This document shows, in pieces, positions 32,266-39,546 of a stretch of DNA of 64,000 nucleotides. Every line of letters begins with the position of its first letter. Position 1 is the first letter of the stretch. The stretch is from Bog-950 sp046329535 (GTDB taxonomy: Bacteria > Bacteroidota > Bacteroidia > Chitinophagales > LD1). The notes under the pieces were generated by a model. The model was not told where the DNA came from, made no database searches, and saw nothing but the letters and a program-made list of their open reading frames with translations. A program made the position numbers and the translations under genes. The DNA lies in the NCBI GenBank assembly GCA_046329535.1, contig JAXLUN010000008.1:62001-126000 (forward strand), read 5' to 3'.

Positions 32266-33135
32266 TTATAAATGGCTCGGAAAAACCACATTGGCTTCGC
32301 GCAAAGCGGCTTCAAAAGCGCTGATGCTAAAGCCCGGGCCAAGTTGTTCTGGCGTAAAATAGTTCACCAGGTTTTCGGTAGCCATATTACCCAGCAAATC
32401 ATCTTTAGCCATGGGGCAACCGCCAAAGCCCTTCATAACACTATCAAAACGGGTGCAGCCGTTCAGGTAAGCGGCATCTATTTTTACCTTCCAGTTGTGC
32501 GGAGCGGTGTGCAGGTGTGCCCCGATGTCCAGTTGAGGAAAGGCCGGTATCAGCGTAGCAAACAGGTATTCAATAATTTTAGGTTCGGCTATGCCCACGG
32601 TATCGCTCAGCATAAAGGTTTGAATATCCAGGGCGGCCAGTTGAGCCACCCAATGTTCAACAATCTCGGGACTGTAGATATCGCCATACGGATTGCCGAA
32701 ACCCATGCTGATATAGATGATGAGTTCCTTGTTATGCTTTTGCGTTAAGTCTTTAATGCGTTTCACCCGCTCTAAAGCTTCGGCTATGGTAGAGTTGGCA
32801 TTTCGTTTTTGAAATGTTTCGGATACAGAGAAAGGAAAACCCAGCGAGTGAATAGCCGGAAACTGACAGGCCTCTGCGGCTCCTCTCTCGTTGGCTACAA
32901 TGGCAATCAGCTTGGTGGCTGTATTGCTTAAATCCAGTTGCTCAATCACCTCGGCCGTATCAGCCATTTGCGGAATAGCCTGATGCGATACAAAGCTGCC
33001 GAAATCAAGTGCATAGTAACCCACCTTCAACAGCTTATTGATGTACGCCACCTTTTTATCGGTAGGAATAAACTGCTTGAGGCCCTGCATACCATCGCGC
33101 GGACACTCAATTATTTTAACTGGATTACTGCTCAC
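32266..33135 (-). CDS. Hydroxymethylglutaryl-CoA lyase
   Basis: Splits HMG-CoA to acetoacetate and acetyl-CoA, the last step of leucine breakdown. 289 residues, TIM-barrel family. The opening motif ECPRDGMQG (10-18) carries the substrate Arg13 and metal ligand Asp14. ALDFGSFVS, AHLHTAP (metal His pair) and the active-site Cys in GFGGCPMAKDDLLGNMATENL are visible. The Cys loop reads MAKDD where many enzymes have FAKGA, a variation that should not touch the Cys. Together with scoA/scoB at 48.8-50.1 kb it would feed acetoacetate into central metabolism. It is transcribed convergently with the surface-protein gene. A homocitrate/isopropylmalate synthase is the main alternative in the fold but lacks this loop. 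Confidence 0.88.
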   Translation of the reverse strand: MSSNPVKIIECPRDGMQGLKQFIPTDKKVAYINKLLKVGYYALDFGSFVSHQAIPQMADTAEVIEQLDLSNTATKLIAIVANERGAAEACQFPAIHSLGFPFSVSETFQKRNANSTIAEALERVKRIKDLTQKHNKELIIYISMGFGNPYGDIYSPEIVEHWVAQLAALDIQTFMLSDTVGIAEPKIIEYLFATLIPAFPQLDIGAHLHTAPHNWKVKIDAAYLNGCTRFDSVMKGFGGCPMAKDDLLGNMATENLVNYFTPEQLGPGFSISAFEAALREANVVFPSHL

Positions 33136-33253
33136 GGTTCAAACATAAAAAAATACCTATAAATGAACCACCAGCCGGGCATGTAGTCATGCATCGTTTC
33201 TAACATAAAGCAGACCGGTGTTACGAGGCCGTTAATTATCTCATATTTGTGCC

Positions 33254-34162
33254 GTGATACTGGTAGACAATCGAGAGGTAACCAATCCCTATATGAATCT
33301 GGCCATGGAAGAGTTCTTAATTCGCCAGGCCGATTGCTCACAGCACGACTATGTGTTGTTTTATGTGAATGAACCCTGTATTGTTTTAGGTAAAAACCAA
33401 AGCATTTACCGCGAAGTCAATTTTGATTTTTTACGAAACAGCCAACTGAAACTTAGCCGCAGAATATCAGGCGGAGGAACGGTATATCAGGATGAAGGCA
33501 ATCTGAGTTTCGCATTTATCAGCTGTTTCGAAGAACATAAAGTCAATAACTACACCTATTTCAATCAGCCTGTAGTGGAGGCTCTCAACCGGGCCGGTAT
33601 ACCGGCCGCGATGGACGCCAGAAACAATATTCTTTGCGAGGGCAAAAAAATATCGGGCAATGCTCAGTTTACCAACCGAAAGAACATCCTCAGCCACGGA
33701 ACCCTGCTGGTCAATGCCAATTTACCGGTACTCAGAAGTTGTCTGAAACCTAATCCGTTCCCTATAGAAACCAAAGCCGTTAGTTCAGTCAGCAGTTCGG
33801 TAATGAACCTGTCAGACTACAGTCAGGTATTTCAAAACCCGGCCCAGCTAAAACAATATCTCTGTGCCGAATTGAACGCTAAAGAGAGCTACCAGTTTAA
33901 TGAAGAAGAATGGAAAGAGATTTTAAAACTGGCTGCCGATAAGTTTGAAACCTACTCGTGGATATATGGAAGAAGTCCGGTAACGTATATGACTAAAGCT
34001 GGTTTAAAGATAAAGATAGAAGAAGGAATAATTGCAGAACTGACCAGCGACCTCGCAGAATCATTCCCTCTTCTCACAGGTATTCCTTATACCGCTCAGC
34101 ACATAAAAAAAGCCCTGGGAGATTATCCCAAGGCTAATGAATTAATGGCCCGCTTGTATTAG
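33254..34162 (+). CDS. lplA: Lipoate-protein ligase A
   Basis: Attaches free lipoate to E2 and GcvH proteins in the cytosol. 302 residues starting at GTG 33254, since the first beta strand MILVDNREVTNPYMNLAMEEF is needed for the fold. The signature RRISGGGTVYQDEGNLSFAFIS binds the lipoyl-AMP. NNILCEGKKISGNAQF contains the catalytic Lys loop. The C-terminal 90 residues are the accessory LplA domain. TTTG (33246-33249) lies only four bases before the GTG, so the transcript may be nearly leaderless; this is tentative. It ends 2 bp from a convergent gene. Divergent from the HMG-CoA lyase. Confidence 0.9.
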   Translation: MILVDNREVTNPYMNLAMEEFLIRQADCSQHDYVLFYVNEPCIVLGKNQSIYREVNFDFLRNSQLKLSRRISGGGTVYQDEGNLSFAFISCFEEHKVNNYTYFNQPVVEALNRAGIPAAMDARNNILCEGKKISGNAQFTNRKNILSHGTLLVNANLPVLRSCLKPNPFPIETKAVSSVSSSVMNLSDYSQVFQNPAQLKQYLCAELNAKESYQFNEEEWKEILKLAADKFETYSWIYGRSPVTYMTKAGLKIKIEEGIIAELTSDLAESFPLLTGIPYTAQHIKKALGDYPKANELMARLY

Positions 34163-34164
34163 GC

Positions 34165-34878
34165 TTATTTTTTCTTTCCTTTCTTGTCGTTCTCCAAAGC
34201 TTCCTGCAAACTTGCCGGCTCCGGTTTACCCTGATACTTAGGATTCTTGCTCCATTCATAAACTCTTTCTCCATCAATATATTTTGAAACAAAGGCATCT
34301 TTGATTCCCATCTTTCTAACATCAGCCACAAAATTTTTGGCCACTTCCTCATCCGGAAAATAGCTGATAATATAGCGATTCATTCCTTCTACCTCTTCAT
34401 AACCTATGTAACGGGGTTGCTCAAAGTACTTATTGATATTAAACTGTTTATATAAACCTATCTGAACTTTGTAAACAGTTCCCTTCTGCGGAGCGTTATT
34501 CAAACCAGCCATTACTTTCTTGGTTAAGGCGGTGTCTACAGGACCAGGTGCAGCAGCTGTGCCTGTATAACCTTTTAATACATTGTTTTCTTCGTGACAA
34601 ACCGTTAGCTGAGTATCAAAATCGGCAACTTTATTTTCAAGCTCAGCCTGTTTGGTAGATGCATAGGCAATATCATCTTTCAAACGTTTAATTTCGGCTT
34701 CATTACTATCCAGCGTGTTGCGGATATCATCCATCTTGGCCTTATAACCGGCCAAATCGTTGGAATAACCTTTAATCTCTTCTCTCAATCTTTTCTTTTC
34801 TTCCTTAGATAAATCCTGTCCAAATGCGATGCTCACAAAAGCCGCTAAACAAGCTATAATGGATAGACTTTTTTTCAT
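34165..34878 (-). CDS. Exported coiled-coil protein with a SPOR-like C-terminal domain
   Basis: 237 residues from ATG 34878 with signal peptide MKKSLSIIACLAAFVSIAFGQ. Residues 25-105 are a long coiled coil (KEEKKRLREEIKGYSNDLAGYKAKMDDI, NEAEIKRLKDDIAYASTKQAELENKVADFD). Residues about 135-210 resemble a SPOR fold: VYKVQIGLYKQFNINKYFE, NRYIISYFPDEEVAKNFVADVRKMGIKDAFVSKYI. SPOR domains bind denuded peptidoglycan at division sites; here the match is partial. A charged tail follows (ASLQEALENDKKGKKK). Likely periplasmic. Divergent from the aldose-epimerase-like gene. Confidence 0.75.
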   Translation of the reverse strand: MKKSLSIIACLAAFVSIAFGQDLSKEEKKRLREEIKGYSNDLAGYKAKMDDIRNTLDSNEAEIKRLKDDIAYASTKQAELENKVADFDTQLTVCHEENNVLKGYTGTAAAPGPVDTALTKKVMAGLNNAPQKGTVYKVQIGLYKQFNINKYFEQPRYIGYEEVEGMNRYIISYFPDEEVAKNFVADVRKMGIKDAFVSKYIDGERVYEWSKNPKYQGKPEPASLQEALENDKKGKKK

Positions 34879-34991
34879 AGTCAAAATATGTTTTTAATAC
34901 TTTTATCAGTTCGTGTGTGGATGTAAAAAATGAAATGTATCACCTTTTACATGTGGCAAGTATAATTATTTTGCGCTTCTAAATATAAAAT

Positions 34992-35897
34992 ATGCATCAG
35001 ATTGAAAATGAGTTTTTACGGGTCAGAGCCCGTGAATTCGGAGCAGAGCTGACATCTATTTATGACAAGAAGAATAAAATTGAGTTTCTATGGAATGCGG
35101 ATGAAAAATTTTGGGGGTGGCATGCACCGGTTCTATTTCCTGTAGTTGGCCGCTGTCTGAATGATGAAATCATAATAGATGGCCAAAAATATCCCATGGG
35201 AAAGCACGGTTTTGCCCGTAAATCGAATTTTAAGCTGCTGGAGCTCAGCGAGCAGAAAATGGTTTTCTCCCTAACTCATTCAGAAGATACTTTCAAGCAT
35301 TATCCTTTTCAATTCGAATTTTTAATTGGATACCGGCTTAAAGAAAATGAGTTGCAGGTATCGTATGAGGTCATCAATGAGGATAACAAAACCATATGGT
35401 TTCAGTTAGGTGGGCATCCAGCCTTTGCGGTTCCGTTTAATGCTACCGATAAATATGAAGACTACTACCTGGAATTCGGAAAAGAGGAGAACTCATCCAG
35501 GCACTTCATTGATGAAAACGGATTTTTTAATGGTATCTCCGAACCGGTATTGACTCACTCTAACATCATTCCACTGCGCAAAGATTTGTTCAAAAGTGAT
35601 GCACTTATCTTTAAAGACCTTAAATCCAGAACGGTCACTATTAAAGGGAAGAATCATACCCACTACCTCAAACTGGATTTTCATGGATTCAATTATCTGG
35701 GGCTTTGGGCTAAGGAGAATGCGCCTTACGTATGTATTGAGCCTTGGCTGGGGTGTGCCGATACAACAGGCAATGCAAAGGAGTTCTCGCAAAGAGAAGG
35801 GGTTGTGATGCTTGAACCCGGAGAAGAATATAATCCCTCCTACTTCATCACAGTGGGCTATAGCCGGCAGGCATGTGGTTTCAACGAAAGTTTCTAG
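34992..35897 (+). CDS. Aldose 1-epimerase family protein (LacX-like)
   Basis: 301 residues, no signal peptide, galactose-mutarotase fold. Signature positions: VRAREFGAELTSIYDKK, LWNADEKFWGWHAPVLFPVVGR, MGKHGFARKSNF with a conserved HGFAR, and QLGGHPAFAVPF with the catalytic His. YVCIEPWLGCADTTG carries the catalytic Glu. This order fits the LacX/YeaD-related subfamily rather than classic GalM. The natural substrate is unknown (a hexose or hexose phosphate). It is followed by the clpS promoter 10-50 bp downstream. Confidence 0.87.
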   Translation: MHQIENEFLRVRAREFGAELTSIYDKKNKIEFLWNADEKFWGWHAPVLFPVVGRCLNDEIIIDGQKYPMGKHGFARKSNFKLLELSEQKMVFSLTHSEDTFKHYPFQFEFLIGYRLKENELQVSYEVINEDNKTIWFQLGGHPAFAVPFNATDKYEDYYLEFGKEENSSRHFIDENGFFNGISEPVLTHSNIIPLRKDLFKSDALIFKDLKSRTVTIKGKNHTHYLKLDFHGFNYLGLWAKENAPYVCIEPWLGCADTTGNAKEFSQREGVVMLEPGEEYNPSYFITVGYSRQACGFNESF

Positions 35898-35906
35898 ACC
35901 AAAATA

Positions 35907-35951
35907 AATTCGAACAATTGTTTGAATTCTAGATTAGGCAATATAGATTTG
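35907..35951 (+). promoter_or_regulatory. clpS promoter with overlapping palindrome
   Basis: TTTG (35921-35924), 19 bases, TAGATTTG (35944-35951): an excellent match to the Bacteroidota promoter. The -33 box sits inside a 22-bp palindrome AATTCGAACAATTGTTTGAATT (35907-35928), symmetric but for one G-T pair, a possible operator. The clpS ATG follows 17 bp after the -7 box. Confidence 0.6.
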
Positions 35952-35968
35952 TCGACAATTCAAGACTT

Positions 35969-36250
35969 ATGAATACCTTAAATCAAACGCAACAAACCCA
36001 AGAAACAGTTTTGCTGGAAGAACTTCATCTGCAGCATAAGTTGATTGTTCATAACGATGATGTCAATACATTCGATACAGTTATTGAAGCACTGGTTAAA
36101 ATTTGCCGGCATACACCTGAACAAGCCGAGCAGTGTTCTTATATAATTCACAACAAAGGTAAATATGCTGTGAAGCATGGAAGTTGGGAGTATCTCAAAC
36201 CAATGAAAGATGCCATTACTGATCGGGGAATAAACGCAACAATCGAGTAA
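35969..36250 (+). CDS. clpS: ATP-dependent Clp protease adaptor ClpS
   Basis: 93 residues, standard for ClpS, which delivers N-degron substrates to ClpAP/ClpCP. The conserved LIVHNDDVNTFDTVIEALVKICRHTPEQAEQ (about 27-57) includes the Asn/Asp of the N-end-rule pocket. IIHNKGKYAVKHGSW matches the usual H-x-x-G-x-a-V-x-x-G block. The N-terminal 20 residues are disordered and Gln/Thr-rich. No clpA is adjacent. 27 bp downstream the acyl-CoA dehydrogenase gene begins, so the two may be co-transcribed. Confidence 0.94.
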   Translation: MNTLNQTQQTQETVLLEELHLQHKLIVHNDDVNTFDTVIEALVKICRHTPEQAEQCSYIIHNKGKYAVKHGSWEYLKPMKDAITDRGINATIE

Positions 36251-36277
36251 TTTCAAACTAATATCTAACAACAATAT

Positions 36278-37885
36278 ATGGGACAGTACTTTAATCAGGA
36301 TCACGAAATGTTTCGCGAAACCGTGCGCGACTTTGTAACCAAAGAAGTGATGCCAAACGTGAACAAATGGGAAGATGAAGAAATGCTTCCACGCGAAATA
36401 TTTACCCGTATGGGTGAACTGGGTTTTTTAGGCATCAACTTTCCAGAAGAATATGGAGGTACTAATAATGATTTCTGGCATACAGTAGTATACCTTGAAG
36501 AACTGGCAAAAGGAGGCTTTGCAGGTCTATCGGCAGCAGTAAGTGTACATCAGTATATGGCAACCAACCATATTCTGCAGGCTGGTAGTGATTATTTGAA
36601 AGAACGGTATCTAAAGCCATCTATTGAAGGAAAATTTGTAGGTAGCATTGCTATTACAGAACCGGGTGCCGGTAGCGATGTAGCCAACATTCGCTGTACT
36701 GCCAAACGAGAAGGAGATCATTACATTATTAATGGCAGCAAAACATTTATCACCAACGGGTATTATGGAAATTTTGTAACCGTAGCTGTTAAAACCGATC
36801 CTGATGCCGGTATGGCCGGAATCAGTCTGATAGTGGTAGACCGCGATACTCCGGGCTTTACCAAAACGAAACTAAAAAAGATGGGATGGAAATCATCGGA
36901 CACAGCTGAGTTGTTTTTTGATAATGTGAAAGTACCGGTTACCCATCTGGTGGGTAACGAAGGACAAGGCTTCTTCTACATCATGGAAAGTTTTCAGTTG
37001 GAACGATTGGTAGCTGGTATTTTGGCCATTGCCGGATGTGAGCGAGCTATAGACACCACCCTTAAATACATGAACGAACGAGCTGCCTTCGGAAAACCAA
37101 TATCCAAGTATCAAACGCTACGTCATACGATGAGTAATCTTATTACTGAAGTAGAAATAACCAAGCGCTTCGTGTATTACTGTTGCGATTTATTCTCGCG
37201 TGGCATTTTTGCAGTAAAAGAATGCAGTATGGCCAAACTCAAAGCCACAGAATTAGGTAAAACCGTAGCGGATGAGTGTTTACAAATGTTTGGCGGTTAT
37301 GGCTACATGAGTGAATATCCGATTGAAAGAGGCTACCGTGATGCCCGGGTAGGTACTATTGTTGGAGGAACCACTGAGATTATGTTGGAGATTATTTCTA
37401 AGATGGTTATTGATGGAGTGAATTACGAAAGTGCGTATAAGAACATGAAAGCGGCCGGTAATTCAGCTTCAGCCCCACAAAAAACTTCCGTAACTGCACC
37501 AAATACTTCCTCAACTGCTACAAATTCCACTAATTCGCAACCTCAAACTAAAACAACAAACATGACAGCTAAAGAAATTATCAGCTCGCTTCCGCAACGA
37601 TTAAAGGAAGACAAAGTTCAGGATCATGATAATCACATATTTCATTTTAAACTGGCAGGTGACACAGGTGGTGAGTTTACAGTAACCCTAAAAGATAAAG
37701 CCGTAACTGTTGCCGATGGTTTAAGTGGTGAACCTACTTGTGTAATTACAGCCAAAGCTTCCGATTATGAAGATCTTGAACTGGGACGTGGTAACCCGCA
37801 AATGATGTTTATGATGGGTAAAATCAAAGTTACCAATCTGAGCGAGGTCATGAAGTTTATCACCTACTTCAAACGTCTGGCTTAA
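36278..37885 (+). CDS. Acyl-CoA dehydrogenase fused to a C-terminal SCP2 lipid-binding domain
   Basis: 535 residues in two parts. 1-385 is a full acyl-CoA dehydrogenase: FPEEYGGTNNDFW, ITEPGAGSDVANIRC, GWKSSDTAELFFDNV, AFGKPISKYQTLRH, QMFGGYGYMSEYPIERGYRDARV. The usual Glu of YEGT is missing (VGGTTEIM). Glu242 in QLERLVAG fills the alternative position used by long-chain and isovaleryl-type enzymes. A Ser/Thr/Gln linker spans about 392-428. 429-535 is an SCP2 sterol-carrier domain (TAKEIISSLPQRL ... GRGNPQMMFMMGKIKVTNL). The domain begins with its own in-frame Met429 (ATG 37562). Cytosolic FAD enzyme passing electrons to ETF. Its neighbour at 37957 carries a matching SCP2 domain at the other end. 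Substrate unknown. Confidence 0.9.
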   Translation: MGQYFNQDHEMFRETVRDFVTKEVMPNVNKWEDEEMLPREIFTRMGELGFLGINFPEEYGGTNNDFWHTVVYLEELAKGGFAGLSAAVSVHQYMATNHILQAGSDYLKERYLKPSIEGKFVGSIAITEPGAGSDVANIRCTAKREGDHYIINGSKTFITNGYYGNFVTVAVKTDPDAGMAGISLIVVDRDTPGFTKTKLKKMGWKSSDTAELFFDNVKVPVTHLVGNEGQGFFYIMESFQLERLVAGILAIAGCERAIDTTLKYMNERAAFGKPISKYQTLRHTMSNLITEVEITKRFVYYCCDLFSRGIFAVKECSMAKLKATELGKTVADECLQMFGGYGYMSEYPIERGYRDARVGTIVGGTTEIMLEIISKMVIDGVNYESAYKNMKAAGNSASAPQKTSVTAPNTSSTATNSTNSQPQTKTTNMTAKEIISSLPQRLKEDKVQDHDNHIFHFKLAGDTGGEFTVTLKDKAVTVADGLSGEPTCVITAKASDYEDLELGRGNPQMMFMMGKIKVTNLSEVMKFITYFKRLA

Positions 37886-37901
37886 CTATTTCAATTAATC
37901 T

Positions 37902-37937
37902 AAATAAAAGCAACCCCGAAAGAGGTTGCTTTTATTT
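37902..37937 (+). terminator. Hairpin with T tract between the two SCP2-fusion genes
   Basis: Ten-bp perfect stem AAAAGCAACC/GGTTGCTTTT, loop CCGAAAGA, then TATTTTTT. It could end the clpS-dehydrogenase transcript or let part of it read through to the next gene. Confidence 0.8.
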
Positions 37938-37956
37938 TTTCAATTCACCGATAATT

Positions 37957-39546
37957 ATGGCAACAACAGCACAACAAATACTGGAATCAATCCCCTACCG
38001 TTTCAGAGCGGAAAAAGTACAGGGATATCAGGCAATTTTTCATTTTGAAATTTCGGGCGATGAAAATCTTCAATATACAGTTACCGTTCGAGAGGGTAAA
38101 TGCAGTATCGAAAATGGATTAAACGGCAACCCGCAATGTGTGGTTAAAACCAAAGCATCGGTTTATATCGATTTAGAAACAGGTAAAGCCAATCCGCAAA
38201 TGGCTCTCATGATGGGTCGTGTTAAAATTTCAAACATTGCTGCCATGATGCAGTTCGCCAAATGTTTCAGAAAATTTGATGCGAATACAAATTATGGAGA
38301 GATAGGTCCGGTAAATACACCTTCAGATTCCATTAATACAGCTGAAAGAGGCCCTAAGTCTGGTCCGCTTTCAGGAGTAAAAATCATTGACTTTACGAGA
38401 CTGCTTCCAGGGCCTCTGGCAACTATGTTTCTGGCTGATATGGGTGCCGATGTAATAAAAGTGGAAGATCCTGACAACCCTGATTACGTGCGTGACTTTG
38501 AACCACGGATCAATGGAATGAGCATGTTTTACCTTTCGCTGAATCGATCTAAAAGAAGTTTGGCGGTAAACTACCTGTCAGATGAAGGAAAGCAGATAAT
38601 TTATGACTTAGTTAAAACAGCCGATGTATTAATTGAACAGTACCGCCCCGGAGTGATGAACGAACTTGGATTTGGCTATGAACAACTTTCGTGTATGAAT
38701 CCGAAACTGATTTATGTATCGGTAACTGGTTATGGACAGGAATCGTCAAAAGCTCAGGATGCCGGGCACGATTTAAACTATATTGCCATAGCCGGAGCAC
38801 TGGGTATTACAGGAACACCGGATGGCGGAGTAACCATTCCAGGTTTTCAATTAGCCGACATTGCTGGGGGAAGTTACATGGCTATGAATGCCGTAACTGC
38901 GGCTCTGTATCAAAGGGAAAAAACCGGCAAGGGCGATTGGGTCGATGTGGCCATGACCGATGCTGCGGTTCCTTTAACGGCACTTCAGTTTGCCTATTAT
39001 CAAGGAACCAGACAAAATGTAGGAAGAGCAGAATTTGAGTTGAGCGGAGGATTAGCTAATTATAACGTATACAGATGCAAGGATAACAAGTATGTAGCGT
39101 TAGGCAGTCTGGAACCTAAATTCTGGAACAGATTCTGCAGTAAAGTGGGCAGGCCCGATTGGAGCGAGCAGTTTTTAAAACAAGGAGATGAACTGGCAAT
39201 ACTTAAAACGGAGACCGCTCAGTTATTTTTATCCAGAACTCGTGATGAGTGGATAAAGTTGTTACAGGATGAAGATATTTGTTTCACCGCAGTTAATGAT
39301 TTACAGGATATAGAAACAGACCCATATTTGAACGAGCGTGGTATGTTTATAGAGAATGAACATTCATCTGTTGGAAAATTCAAAACCATCAACCAACCAC
39401 TTAAGTTTAAAGAAAGCAACTTCGTTAATCAATGGAGTGCCCCTGATTTAGGGGATGACTCGGCAGGTATATTGAGGGAACTAAATTACAACGATGACCG
39501 TATATCCGAATTAAGAAATAAAAGTGTTGTAAAATTAAAGTCATGA
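37957..39546 (+). CDS. SCP2 domain fused to alpha-methylacyl-CoA racemase (CaiB/BaiF family III)
   Basis: 529 residues. 1-108 is an SCP2 domain (QQILESIPYRFRAEK ... KANPQMALMMGRVKISNI) closely like the one at the end of the previous protein. From 138 on (LSGVKIIDFTRLLPGPLATMFLADMGADVIKVE) it is a family III CoA-transferase fold. The racemase signature is clear: His271 in AGHDLNYIAIAGALG and Asp301 in QLADIAGGSYMAMNAV. They are 30 residues apart, as are His122 and Asp152 in human AMACR. It should interconvert (2R)- and (2S)-2-methylacyl-CoA so that branched acids can be oxidised. A bona fide CoA-transferase is less likely given these residues. It ends with an ATGA overlap on the next gene. Confidence 0.88.
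   Translation: MATTAQQILESIPYRFRAEKVQGYQAIFHFEISGDENLQYTVTVREGKCSIENGLNGNPQCVVKTKASVYIDLETGKANPQMALMMGRVKISNIAAMMQFAKCFRKFDANTNYGEIGPVNTPSDSINTAERGPKSGPLSGVKIIDFTRLLPGPLATMFLADMGADVIKVEDPDNPDYVRDFEPRINGMSMFYLSLNRSKRSLAVNYLSDEGKQIIYDLVKTADVLIEQYRPGVMNELGFGYEQLSCMNPKLIYVSVTGYGQESSKAQDAGHDLNYIAIAGALGITGTPDGGVTIPGFQLADIAGGSYMAMNAVTAALYQREKTGKGDWVDVAMTDAAVPLTALQFAYYQGTRQNVGRAEFELSGGLANYNVYRCKDNKYVALGSLEPKFWNRFCSKVGRPDWSEQFLKQGDELAILKTETAQLFLSRTRDEWIKLLQDEDICFTAVNDLQDIETDPYLNERGMFIENEHSSVGKFKTINQPLKFKESNFVNQWSAPDLGDDSAGILRELNYNDDRISELRNKSVVKLKS

Noticed and set aside
38691..39038. Plus-strand open frame inside the racemase gene
   Set aside because: Out-of-frame shadow rich in Cys/Arg/Gly with no start context.
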